In this document: piece by piece, positions 46,532-58,500 of the stretch | Position numbering within the stretch: position 1 is the first letter of the stretch | How the letters are laid out: every line of letters starts with the position of its first letter | Origin: Gorsachius magnificus | Lineage: Eukaryota; Chordata; Aves; Pelecaniformes; Ardeidae | Direction of reading: 5' to 3' | NCBI GenBank assembly: GCA_034008185.1 | Contig: CM067082.1 | Coordinates: 86,861,684 to 86,925,683 of the forward strand | DNA length: 64,000 bases | Position numbers and translations under genes: made by a program | The notes under the pieces: model-generated | What the model was told of the DNA's origin: nothing | The model's database searches: none | What the model saw: the letters and a program-made list of their open reading frames with translations, nothing else

Positions 46532-49500
46532 GTAGGTGCGGGCCGGGCGGGGGAGGAAGGGGCGGGGGGGGGGGGGGGGGGCGCGGACCCCGTCGGCCCC
46601 CGGCCCCGGCTCCGGCTCCCTCGGGCCCGCCTTGGGAGAGCTGCCGGGAGCCTGCTCGCCGTTGAATGCCCTAGGTGTGCAAGCTGGCGAGCCTTTTTTC
46701 CCCACCTTCCCTAGGGAGAGTGGCTTCTAAAAGGCTTTTAAATGCAAGCAAAGAACTTTTCTTTTTTTTTCTTTTTTTTAACAAAACCCGTTGGCGGGGG
46801 CTCTCTGTGAAGAGAGTGACGGGATGAAAAAGGCAGAATGGCAAGCAATGTCTCCCCTTTGCACTCTGGGGTGCAAACGCGTCTGTGCTTGGCTGTACTG
46901 ACCCGACAGGTCTCCGCTGGTAAAACCCCGCTTTGCTCGGTGACGCACGTCAAAAGCCGTGCTGGGGTAGACTGCTTTATACCTCATACACCCAGGCTCG
47001 GCTCTCGCGGTCCTCACCCGCAGTTGCATAACGAGGGCTGTAAAACGATTTTAACTAGTGGGCATCGTTCTCTTACTCGTTTTTTAGTTTGTTTCTAGCT
47101 TGTGCAAGGCCTGGGAGTTTACGGCCGTGATCGTCTTATGTAGCGATCCCCTGATGTTTGGTGGCTGGGGAGCAAAGACACAGTCTGCTTCTCCTTCCTT
47201 TACTACCTTAATTTTCTGCTTGCCATGCTGCTGCGAGCACCATGAAGATCTTGTGGGCAGGGTACTGGCTGTGGATCCCGGTTTGGAGAACACCTGCTCC
47301 GATGGATGCAGCTGTAGCAGCAATCGGAGCAGATAGAGTCTGGCAATGTAAGTGCAGTGGTCATGAAGACTCCTCCATTGATCCCCTCGGCTGGGAGTTC
47401 CCGGGACTGAAAAGCAGGCAGCAGTTACAGTCCCTGAAGGAAACAGCACTGGTGTATGATAAGGCGCCTATACAAAGCACTGCTGGTGATAGCTCTTTTT
47501 TTTGCATGTGGAATGGCTCCATTAAACCTGTTGGTCTAATTATTGATGCCACTGACTTAGGAACTGATTCAGAAGTGCTGTCCTATAACATGCATTAGAA
47601 TTTATCCCCTAATTTTACAGATTTATCATCATTATGAGATTGCAGAAGGATGAGAATTAAACGTATATAGTAAATGATGAGAATAGGTGGGCTTTATTAA
47701 ATTGAGCAGACCTATAAATGGCCGTAGAGAATTCGGATTACCCTAGAGAGCACAGACACCTCTGTTGAGGTATGTCAGACCTGTCACTAGAGGACCACTG
47801 AATGAAAGAGAAAACTTGCATTCTACCTATTTTTTGTTCATTTGCCCGGTTCTTAGTTTTAGTTCTTCATTTGACGTTCAGTTTGGTGAGCGCACATACT
47901 AGGACTCCACAATGCCGTCGTTGCATTGCATTTGTGAGGATCTGTTCTGCTAGTGGTGCTCCACTGCGAATACCTTCACTGTTTACAAGAGACAGACATG
48001 AAAAATTAATGGCAGAACATGCTACTTCCAGGCTGTTCTCTTTTTTTTCCAGGCTTACTCTGGTGCAGCTGTACTGGATTCACCAGAGTGACTTCCCTGT
48101 TAGTCCTGACTTTCACTGGAGGAGAAATACCTTCCTTTAATTTAGCATTCTTTGGTTTTTGTTTCATATTTTAAACCAGTCTGCAGTTTCTTAGGCTCTT
48201 CTTTCTTTAGTGTTCAGTGGTGGTGTAGCAAGAATGGAGAGGACAGACCTGATCAAGAGGTTAACAACCTTCTATCAACATCCTTTAATTTACTCTCTAT
48301 AACATAATATCCTATCTCCTTTTTTGGAGGGCACATCTGGCAAGGAGGTTGCAATGAAACTTCCTGTTCACTTCATTGCGAGGCTTCTGCATGGAACTAA
48401 AGACCCCTGTTAATGAGATCAAAATACGTACATATATGTTTTACATACTTTTTTTTGTAGATGACAACAGGCAATACAAACTATACAAAATACTTCAAGC
48501 ATTATTTGCAAAACAATATATATGCTTGCACCTTACTGAGTTGCATAGGTTTATTTTTAATTAGTGCTGATTTGAATTAAAATGCCCCCCACAATGCAAA
48601 ATGAGGGGTTTGTTGCCAGTTAATGAAAAAAAGCAATCACTCCTGATTTTGCACATGCACTGCGTGCAGAAAATCCACTTAGTCCTGTGCATGTTGTGCT
48701 TGTAGGGCCAGGGCCATCATTTATGGAATTGGTTTTAATAATTGCGTTCAGGCTGATACCTTCTGCGCCAAAGTTTAGTGGCAGTTACTGAACTTACAAA
48801 ACTGAGGCTTCCTTTTCTAATAGGGAAGATTGCCTTAATTTTAAATGCAGTAGGATTCAACGTAGGGTCTAGTTTTGTAAGTTTTGGGGCGTATTCTGCC
48901 AAACAAGTCTGTGCTGAGTATTGCATTACTCACAGAGCAATATAAGGCGCTCCCTACCCTTAGGGCTCAGCAAGGTGCTTTTACAACATTCCCAGTTTCT
49001 TCTGGCTTGGGAACTCAGGATGAGCTTGGCCCAGAGTACAGATACTCAGCTTGACAGTGAGTCAGACGCTCCTAAACTGCCAATTCATCAGTCAAATATT
49101 TATCAATGTCTTTGCTATGGAGATAAAATCTGATATGCTGTGAGAGAAGGCAAAAAGTGGGAAGTTGTGCAGTTTTAGTTGTCATTGCTGAGATCAGGGA
49201 AAAAAATAGCCTAGGATTCATGGTCACTGTGTGATATGAAAATAAATTAATTTGCACATTTCTGCTTAAGAGTTAATGATGTAACTTCTGTGCTTTAAGT
49301 TAGAAAAGGAGTTAGAAATTCATGTCCCGTGCCCTGACATTACTTTCAGGGACTGATAGCTTCAAAGCCGCACTTTTGCCCTTCCCATCAGTCTTGCAGG
49401 TATCTGCAGGGTCCTGGCTAAGCTGAGTGGTGGTAGGGCTGGTGTGGTACCACAAAAAAAACATGGGCAGGTGGAGAGGGAGGAGGAGGAATGTGTCTGA

Positions 49501-52500
49501 ATTGCTGCCGAATACCTGCCACGCCGGCAGAGCCTGCGCTGTGCTCCAGCGGGCCAAGAAACCGTTGTCAGCAGCTGCTGGTGACGCTGCCTCGCCATGA
49601 GAAGAAAACCGGGTTGTACCTATCCCAGCTCACCTTTTCATCGGTACGTGCGTGAGATTTCAAGCTAGATACCTTTGCAGGTGTGAAAGCCTGTCAGGCG
49701 AGGGATTTGCTGGCGTTTCGAGCGGCTGATCTCTGGCAGAAGTGTATTTCCATGGTCCAGGCTGGACCCTGCGTTTGGCACCTCCCTCGCCCAGAGCTGG
49801 GGATGGGAGAGGCAGCATGGCTGCAGCCTGCTGCACTGGGCAGGTACAGCCTTTAGAAACGGTCCTGTTGCTCCCGGTGATCAGTACCAGTGGGAAAAAG
49901 TGTGAGGGTTTTCTGGGAATAGGTGTGGCAGGATCCCTTGTGAAACCCTGCTTGCTCTAAAGGTGCTTGGCCTCCGGGGTCTTAAGATGTCACTAGTGAC
50001 TTTTAAATTTTTGCACATTTCTAATGGTATTTAGAGCCTGATCGTGCAAGATGCAGACATCTTTTGAGGTTTCTTGTCATCGTGCCTTAGTCTATGTGCA
50101 TACTCAGCAGATGGGACTAGTTTGCCGAGGCCATGGTGTACCAAAACTGATCCTAGTAAGAGCAGAGACATGTGGGGAGAACCCATTTATGGAACTCTCG
50201 ATAATTTCTGATGCTTGCATTTGCCTTCTTTGAGGGGGTGGGGGAGCAAAAAGCTGGTTTATAGTAATTTAATTTCTGGTTATATTCTTACGGATACTGT
50301 GATTCGCTGCCTTTTGCCGGCTCCTGCCTGTGCATTTTCAGGGGTGCACACACCCGACTGGCAGGTGGTGGCGGACGGGGGGTGGTTTAGTCCCGTGGGG
50401 TGTGCAGGCTGTGTGCTGGGAATGGAGATTCCAGGTCAGGTTTTTCTTCTGACCTGCCTACCCTGGGCATAGCAGGTAATCCCTTAATGAATCTATTGCT
50501 TGTTCAAACAAGTTGGGGGGGGGGGGGGGGGGCAGAGAAAAAGAAATGCTATTGTCTTGCTCTCATTTTTGAGTTATGGGAGTCACTGGATACTTTGGAT
50601 CTGCAAAAAAACCTTTTTCGAAGCTGCCTGTACTTTTTGAATGAAAAAAAAAATGCTTTGAGTTTTTAAAAAGCTAAATGTTTTGTGGAGCAATCAGAGA
50701 ATTTAACAAGGATTTTTCTAGTTTGGTTTAAATAGGGTCTTTGAGCCAAGAGCGTCCCATTTGTGCTTCCAAAGCGTTAAGGAGCTGTGAAACTGCTGGA
50801 AGGCTCTGCAGAGCTGCTGGATGTCCTTCTGCGCGTCTCCTTCACCCTGCTTCTCTAGACGCTCATCTGCCCCCCCCCCCCCCCCCGATAACACAGCAGC
50901 CTCTTGATGTGTGCTAACAAAGGCAGAAAACGGAGCAGCCCCCACGCTGCAGGCATTTATGCTGGGGGCGTGCAGGTCTTCAGCAGCGGGAGGCAAATGA
51001 GAAACCAGAAGGTAGCTGGCTTTCTTCCTCGCCCCTCGGGTTCTGCAGTAACGACGACTCAGTTGGGCCAGTACGGGTGCAAGCCGAGCGCTTACAGAGG
51101 ATCTATCGTTTATTCAAAAAGTGTCACTTAGGAAATCTTTTGACTGCTTGAATCAAAGTCAGTGGCAGCAGTAGTCAGCCCTGCTGTCTTCCGGGGACGT
51201 GGGCACAGCTGGGTTTGCTGTGTCTGTCTCAACTCTCACAACTCATCGCATGGCCTCGAGAGCGTTTCGCAGCCCCGTTTACGAAAAGCAGAAATAGTTG
51301 TTTCTTGTTTCTGTAGAGCTGGGGGTCTTGTGAGCATCACTGGTACCGCTTAACAGTGAAGTGCAATCCTAGTTCAGAAACTGAGGATTCACCAGTAAGG
51401 TAACGGCTGAGTTTAGCTCAGGTGGGGTGTATTGCAGCAGGGGTGTGTTGTCTGAGCTACCATCCTGCCCAAAGCTGGGGTTGGGCTGTCCTCTCATTTC
51501 TCTGCGAGAGCAAGAGCACAGCATAGCAAGGGAGCAACGTATTCTGCCTTGACGTGCAGCAAGCAGGGTGGCTCCCGTACAGAATGACGACAGCGTGAAG
51601 ATGCTGGGCCTTTCCTAGGGCTCTTCTGGCCTAAATTCTGGAGAGATACAAGGCTACATTTTAAGATCCCAAATAAAAGTGTTTCTTCTGTGTTTTGAAG
51701 TATTCTCATAATTTTAAAACAAAGATGCTACCCCACTTTGTTTTCCTTTGTTCCTTGAGTAGTTAATGACTATTAAAACTATGTCATTTTAATGAAGAAC
51801 TCAGTTTAAGAGTATCTTTTTGAAATTCATGAGCTGCCTTCAAAATAAGTGTCATGGTCTAAAATTTTGAGTTGTAGGGACAAATAGGTAGTTAAGGTCT
51901 GAAGCAGTCCAGGCTGTTTCACTCAGTGCTGTTCTGCAGGGTTTGCAAAACCTGTGCAGCAAATAGTCAGATTCTTGCAAATGTGTATATTTATTAGTAG
52001 GAGTCCTTGTACGCTTGTGTTACAAATTCTGCTAAAAGACCAAACTCCAGTTCTTTCCCTTTCTTCTGGAATGGTTGAAAACATATGCTGTACTTACAGA
52101 GATGCAGTAAACCAAGCGAAAAAACCCGCCCATATTTTTACTGTGTGGTATGCCTACAGCAGCAGGATCCAATTCACAGGTTTGAGCTTTACATGCTGCC
52201 AGAGTGAAAATCAAATCAAATTGTCATCACAGCAGCAGTAATTGTAACAGTGACCAAACATTACTTTAAACTCATTCAGTTTAAAAAAATCAGATGAAGC
52301 ATGAGAGACGCTGACAAAACACCAACTCTAGTAATCTACTTCATCTGTGTCCTGTGAAGATTGTCAGGGTCCTACATCTTTCTGAGGGACATAAATATAT
52401 TTTTATGTAGGATCTAGATTACATAGTCGTACTTCGAAAATGCAGCTGCGTTCTTGCCTCCACGTTAGGAGGCCATCTACCATGTCCAGGGCTTAGGGTT

Positions 52501-55500
52501 TGCCTCAGTTTCTTTTGCCCAGTGTTGTGTTTTTTTTTTTTTTGCTTATGCCATTGTGTTGGATATGGTTTTCCTTTGGCTGGCTGTTTCCTTCTGCCTC
52601 GAGGCTGGACGTCTGCTTACTCTGCACTGGGGTTTCTGCTTTGATCTACTCATTCTCATTAAAGGCCTGTTGGCTTCAGTAAGAGGAATATTGCACTGAA
52701 GGCCTTTGAAACTGCTTATGAAATACTCTCCTGTCACATGGGTGGAAAGTATTGAAGACATATCCATGTGAGATTGTGCTAGTGCCACCTGATGTATCAA
52801 GCAATATATGTTGAGGTATTTTCTTGCTAAATATTTTCATTTTTTACGTTCAGAGGCTGATTTTATGCCCTTCTTGAGTATATTTGTACAGCTAAATCAT
52901 CTTCATATTTGAAGTCTTTGCATCCTGTTGACTTGGTGGAGCTATGCCATCAAACATCAGCTCCTGTGCTGGCATCTGCTTGTTGCTGGTTATGCCCCAT
53001 AACCCAGCGTAGCTCCGTTTGACTGGCTGATGGTTTTGAAAGCCATGAGCCCTCTCAGTGACACCAGCTGCCTTTAACAGGCCACTGCTTTTTCACCCCT
53101 TATCCTAGTATTGATCTGGGTATTTTGACTAGCAAAACAGTTGGTTGTTTAACAACAAAACTGACATCCAAGGTGTTAAAAGCAGCATTAGTGAAGTATT
53201 GTGCTCCGCTCTGGTTTCAGTTTGTAGTGCTCCAGCTTCTGCCATTATTTTGGTTATATCTCTATCTACTAGACTGGAGAGCCGTAAACGCTTGCTGCTT
53301 TCTTCTTGTGAAGGTCCCTGTGAACTGTAAACAAGTAACTTGTAGATCTTTATTTGGAGATCTAAATAGGGTGCTCTTAAGCCTCCCACTTCAAGGCATC
53401 TACTACTGCCTTTGAAACAGTATCATGCATCTGTATTAAGCCATGTTCAGTTTTGCATCTTTTTTATTAGTTGGACAATAATTCTGGATGTGGTATTCTA
53501 GCATAATTGGGATGAACACAAAATACTTGTAATTCTATATTTTTCTGTCTTTTAAATTGCTTTAGTAGTTTGATTTATTTGAAAATAGCTTTTCTTCGCA
53601 ATTTCTTAGTGTGTTAACTATGACAGCCATTGTTCAGACCTCCTCTCAGTGTGAAGTGAGGTAATGCCTTCGAGGTCAGTGAAGTTACACTGAAGCCAGT
53701 GGAGATAAGCTGGCTTACTACAGTAGAACGCTGGTCTCCATCTATATAGTTCTTTTGGCTTTCATGGATATCTGGCATTTATAGCTGTCAGGAGATGATT
53801 GAAAAAGCGATTGATGAAAAAACACTCTTCTGATGTTCTAAAAAGAGAAAATTGCTTGCAAGGTTTCTCTCTCTTGTTCATTATGTTTCATTCATGAGAA
53901 TAATTGTGGGTATAATTAAATGTAAATTTTAGATGCAGTCAGGTACGTCTAGATCCAAACACAACAGCGATGACTAAGGAGAAGGAATGATTTAGAAAAG
54001 GAAGCTGACAGGAAGCCTGGCACAAAATCAGACCGATAGGTTATTTTTCACAATAGTTTTCTTTAAGCCATTCCCAAGATACACAGGGGTGCATAGCACA
54101 GTAGGGCACAGCATTTGTGCAGCCAAAGGGTCACAGTGCGAGCTGGGAGTTGCATGTGTACAGCTTGTTTTAAGTCACCCAGTGAATTCTCCAGTCCTGT
54201 CTCTGTGTCTTTGAGGGTCTGCTCTGCGGTATTGAGGGAAGCTGGTGAAAAGTTGCTCCAACTTTTTCTGCTTGTTCAAGAAGAGCTGATAGGAGAATGG
54301 CAGGCTGCCGTAGCACCAGCTGCACACCCTGCACAAGAGCTCTTAAAAATACACCATTGAACGTTTCTCACCGCTGCAGTGATTTTTTTTTTTTTTTTTT
54401 TCCCCAGTTTTTTACATTGTCACATTCCTTCTGTGAAAGATGGTCAGAGTCTGTTGGAGTCAGTGGAAAGATTTCCATTGAATCCAGATGACTTGCTGGC
54501 TCTGAGCTAGACAGGTTTGCACTGATAGTCTTTTTGATGTTAGTGTTGTATGGAAGATTTGGGCATTCAGCGATTTGTAATGGAAAAGGTTACCTCCTGT
54601 GAGCACTGGAGTTAGAAAACTAGGCAAAGCTTGGAAGTGTCTTAGTTTCTTGCTGTCTCTTGCTAGTGGTTTATTTTAGTTTTGCTGGCGAGTGCTTCAG
54701 TTGGGAGCCGCCTGGGCTTGCTTGGGAGCTCTGATTCCATCAGCAAGGAATGGTTCCTCACTGGAAGCACCTCACCCACATTCAACTAGCAGTGGCTTGC
54801 TTTGGTGGTTGAATCACAAATGCTGGAAAAGCAACCTTCTGGTGGTAGAGATGCAGTAGATGATGTGTAAGACAACAGTAATGACCCCGTTATCTGTCCT
54901 GGCTTTTTCCCCCACTAGTGTTTTCAATTCTGGAGTTTTACTTGGAACCCCCAAACTCTCACTTAATTTATTTGTAAGAAAGCATGTCCTCTTACTCCAG
55001 CCTCTAAATCTGTTTTTGTAGTAGTGTGTGCAATTTGCAGTGCCTTTTTAAGACACTGCACTAGCTTCATCCATTTTAAATGGCCCTTCGTAGGCTTGTA
55101 TGGACTTGGGTGCAGACGTGCTTGCATAGCAGAGGATCCTGCTTTCCGTTTATGCTCGGACATTTGATGGCTGATGCGCTAACACATACGATAACATCAC
55201 GCAAAGGCTATGTTCTAATGTATTGACTTTAACAAAGATCATGAATAATTTATTCTCACTGTAATACTGCCAAACTTTTGCCTATCAAAAGCTACAAATA
55301 CCTGTACTGCAAGTAAATCTTTCTCGTTTATGGCATGCCTGTTTCCACCTTCTGCTCGATCCTGTGGTGAAGTCAGTCCATGCCCCTGCAGAATTATAAA
55401 GTGGCTCTGCCATGGAATCAACATTAAAACTTCACAGTGCGGTTATGCAGGAGGGCCAGACGAAGTACATGTGTCTCTGTGAAGCTTAATGACATTGATT

Positions 55501-58500
55501 ATTCCACGTAACTTCCCTTAGCTGTTGGGAATTTCTGTTTCTCTTATCTCTTCAAAATGTGTGATTACTCTGTACTTACGTCTTCTTCTCCCCCACAACA
55601 GTCAGAATGGGACCTGTACAGTGTCCAGACGCCAGAACACCATCCAGGAGCTTTTGCAAAACTGTTCGGATTGCCTGATGCGAGCTGAGCTCATAGTACA
55701 ACCTGTGAGTACTTCTTGTTCTGCTTATCAAAAGTGATTATGAATATTACAGGGAATGGATGCTGCGTTGTTACCTGGACTCACAGGCTCTGCTGCTTCA
55801 TCTCCTTTTTCCCCTTTCAGCTGTTTGTGTGAGGCAACTGGGAGTGGAATAGCGCACCGCCTTCCTAGGTCTCCCTCTTCCATCTGCACTCAGTGTTCAG
55901 TAAAACTGATTGAAATGCATCCAGTTAAGAAAAAGGGGACTTTCTGATTTTTAAAAAAAACCCCACCCTTCAAACAGATTCTACTCCATCTTATGTTTCA
56001 GCTTTAGATCAAGGCCACTGCCAGTGTAAATAGCTGTTAATAATGTTATGACCACTTACAGTCTTTTAGTGTGTCCCGTAGAATATTGTCATCATTTTCT
56101 GGGTCATAATGAACCTGAACCACCACAGGAGAAACTTTCATTAAGTTTATTTTATTTTTCCAGATGATTCCTGAAGAAGCATATGAATCTAGATTCAAAT
56201 CTTCACTGTTTCATGCCAAATGCATAGAGATGATCTTTGCTGTATGCTACACTGATATAAACCCATAGTGCCTGGGGGTGGGTTACTCACTGACGCTAGA
56301 TTCAGTCCTGGCAAACATGGGATGTCCTCTGCTCCTGCTGAAGTCAGAGGAGGTGTAGGGTGGTGAGTGCATCCTGCTATTGAGAGGCTGCTGAGATCCA
56401 AAAACCATTTGCAGTTTTGGCAGTAGATGTGATTTAATGCACACTTTTGGACCCTCTGTGGACAGATAATTTGTTCAGGAATGAACTCTGTGGTTAGTAG
56501 TTCATTTCCTTTTCAGAGATACAGCACGTGTGAGCATGTTTATATAAAAATCAATGCCAGAGTAAATACTGCCTCTTGTTAAGGATTAATATTATTCCAG
56601 TGAAGTTAAAAGAAAGTGATGCTTAGTTCCAGCTTGGTGCCACAACATGCATTGCTTACTTTTATTTTTTCTTTTCTTTCTGAGGGACAAAGCAATGAGG
56701 CCCATGAACATTTTATTTCAAAATCAAATCACAGCTGTGTTATGTTTTGTTCAGCATGTCTGTGTCCATGTGGGATGAGTTCAAAAAGTTGTGTCTTCCT
56801 GCTCAAAGCACCATGACCATACTGTGGTCCACTGCACTGAGAGGGTGCATGGAGAATTTGCCTAGACTTTGGGTGATAAGATGGAATGCAAATCTGACTG
56901 GGGATGGAGCTGGTCCTGGGCAGACAGGGTGCACTGTACATTTTTGCAGGGGAGGAGCAATGTCTGTAAGTCTTAGAACCTCAGGGAAACTTCCAAAGAA
57001 TCAGGAGCAATATCCACCAAGTCCCACTAGGACAGAGTGTTTGCTTCTTGCCCTCTAAACACCAAAGCATAAGGTCTTAAAAACTTGGCACACAGTGTAA
57101 AGCCTTGGCTCTGCTGAAATACATATCAGTCAGGTATGCCGTTCTTTATGGAAAGGTTTGGTTGGTATTATGTTTTAATAATTTTCTTTTGTATTTTATT
57201 TGTAACAAGGACTTTCCAATGACTGTGGATGCTTTTGTTGATTGACATTCTGCCAGTTAAAACTGGCAATCAGAGGCCTAGCAGTTGAAACCTGTCATGC
57301 TTCTTAAAAATAATTGGTCCTCATAAGATCTCTCTTAAAACAACCGAGCTGAAGCTTAGGTGATGAATATTTAATTTAATCTCCCATCTTTCTCTCTCTT
57401 TTTTTCTTTTCTTTTTTTTTTTTCTTTTTTTTCTCTTCTCCCTCAGGAATTGAAATATGGGGATGGTGTCCAGATTAGAGGGAACAGAGAACTGGAAGAG
57501 TGTTTTGCACAGGCAAACGACCAAATGGATATCCTGGATGGGCTCATCAGAGAGATGAGGCAGATGGGCCAACCCTGTGAAATGTATCAGAAAAGGTATT
57601 GCCAGGGAAGGGCTGGGGGAGCGAATGTGTCTGATACAAGTTTGTGGGGTCTCAAGTGCTTGCCTTCCCTGGTATTGCAGGATGTGACAAATCAGTCAGA
57701 TTTGTTTGGAGTATGCAACATGGAGAAGGGCCTTGCAGTAATATATTTCTTACAGAATTTCACACCTTGGTTGTCCCCATGAAATTTTAGTCAATGTATG
57801 TTTTCCACAGCCCGTGCTTTCAGCACTTTCTTTGGAATACTTAGTAGTCCAGTGGGAGAGATGAACTGTGTTGTTTCCATGTTTTCTGGTTGTTTTCCTC
57901 ATAAATGCTAACTGGTTCCTTCCCTTTCAGGCTTCTTCAACTTCAAGAGCAAATGCGTGCCCTGTACAAAGCCATCAGTGTTCCCCGCGCCAGGAGGGCC
58001 AGCTCCAAAGGCGGTGGTTGCTACTCCTCTCAGAGTGGCTCAGGCTGGGATGAGTACACGAAACGTGTCACAAGTGAATGTTTAAACTGGATGAGGCAGC
58101 AGAAGGTAAATCTGTGCACAACCCAGAGACAATGCTAAGACCCGTCGTTGTTTATGAATGTCGCCTCGCATGTAGTAATGTTTTGGGTGCAAGTAGAAAA
58201 TTAAAAGTACATGTGAATGCTTGTATATATTCCAAGTTCATCTTTTAATTTTTTTAAATTACATTATTGTACATGTAGTGAGTTTCCACTGAAATATGAA
58301 CATGACTGTGGGGTCTTCTTTTGCAGAGGAAAAAGTGTGGAAGTTAGATTTGAAAGCCAAGTGAGACACGGCTGTTAACATAACAAAAGGTGTTGGCATG
58401 TTTGTGTTTGAGATTATTATGCTCGATATTTCTTTCCTTCCTTCCACAGATTTCCTGTATGACTCACATTTATCTTAACCCTTTACACAGATAGGACCAG

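Larger units (their letters stand above)
45440..46720. promoter_or_regulatory. DSP: CpG island with DSP promoter and first exon
   Basis: A sharp rise in G+C and CpG begins near 45440 and fades after about 46720. It covers exon 1 and the start of intron 1. Sp1-type GC boxes lie at about 45920-45945 (gcggggcggggcggggg), and one CCAAT occurs at 45531-45535. TTAAAA at 46032-46037 is the only TATA-like site near the gene. Used as such, it would put transcription start near 46060-46065 and give a 5' UTR of ~270 bases, similar to what I recall for mammalian DSP. That start is inference. From there to the DSP start codon there is no upstream ATG. Confidence 0.75.
46532..55601 (+). other. DSP intron 1 (9.1 kb)
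   Basis: Starts inside the CpG island and includes G18 at 46564-46581, G18 at 50515-50532, C17 at 50870-50886, T19 at 54383-54401 and two old repeat fragments (about 53665 and 54455). No additional exon, RNA gene or CR1 recognised. Large first introns often hold enhancers, but no specific one can be claimed. Confidence 0.8.
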
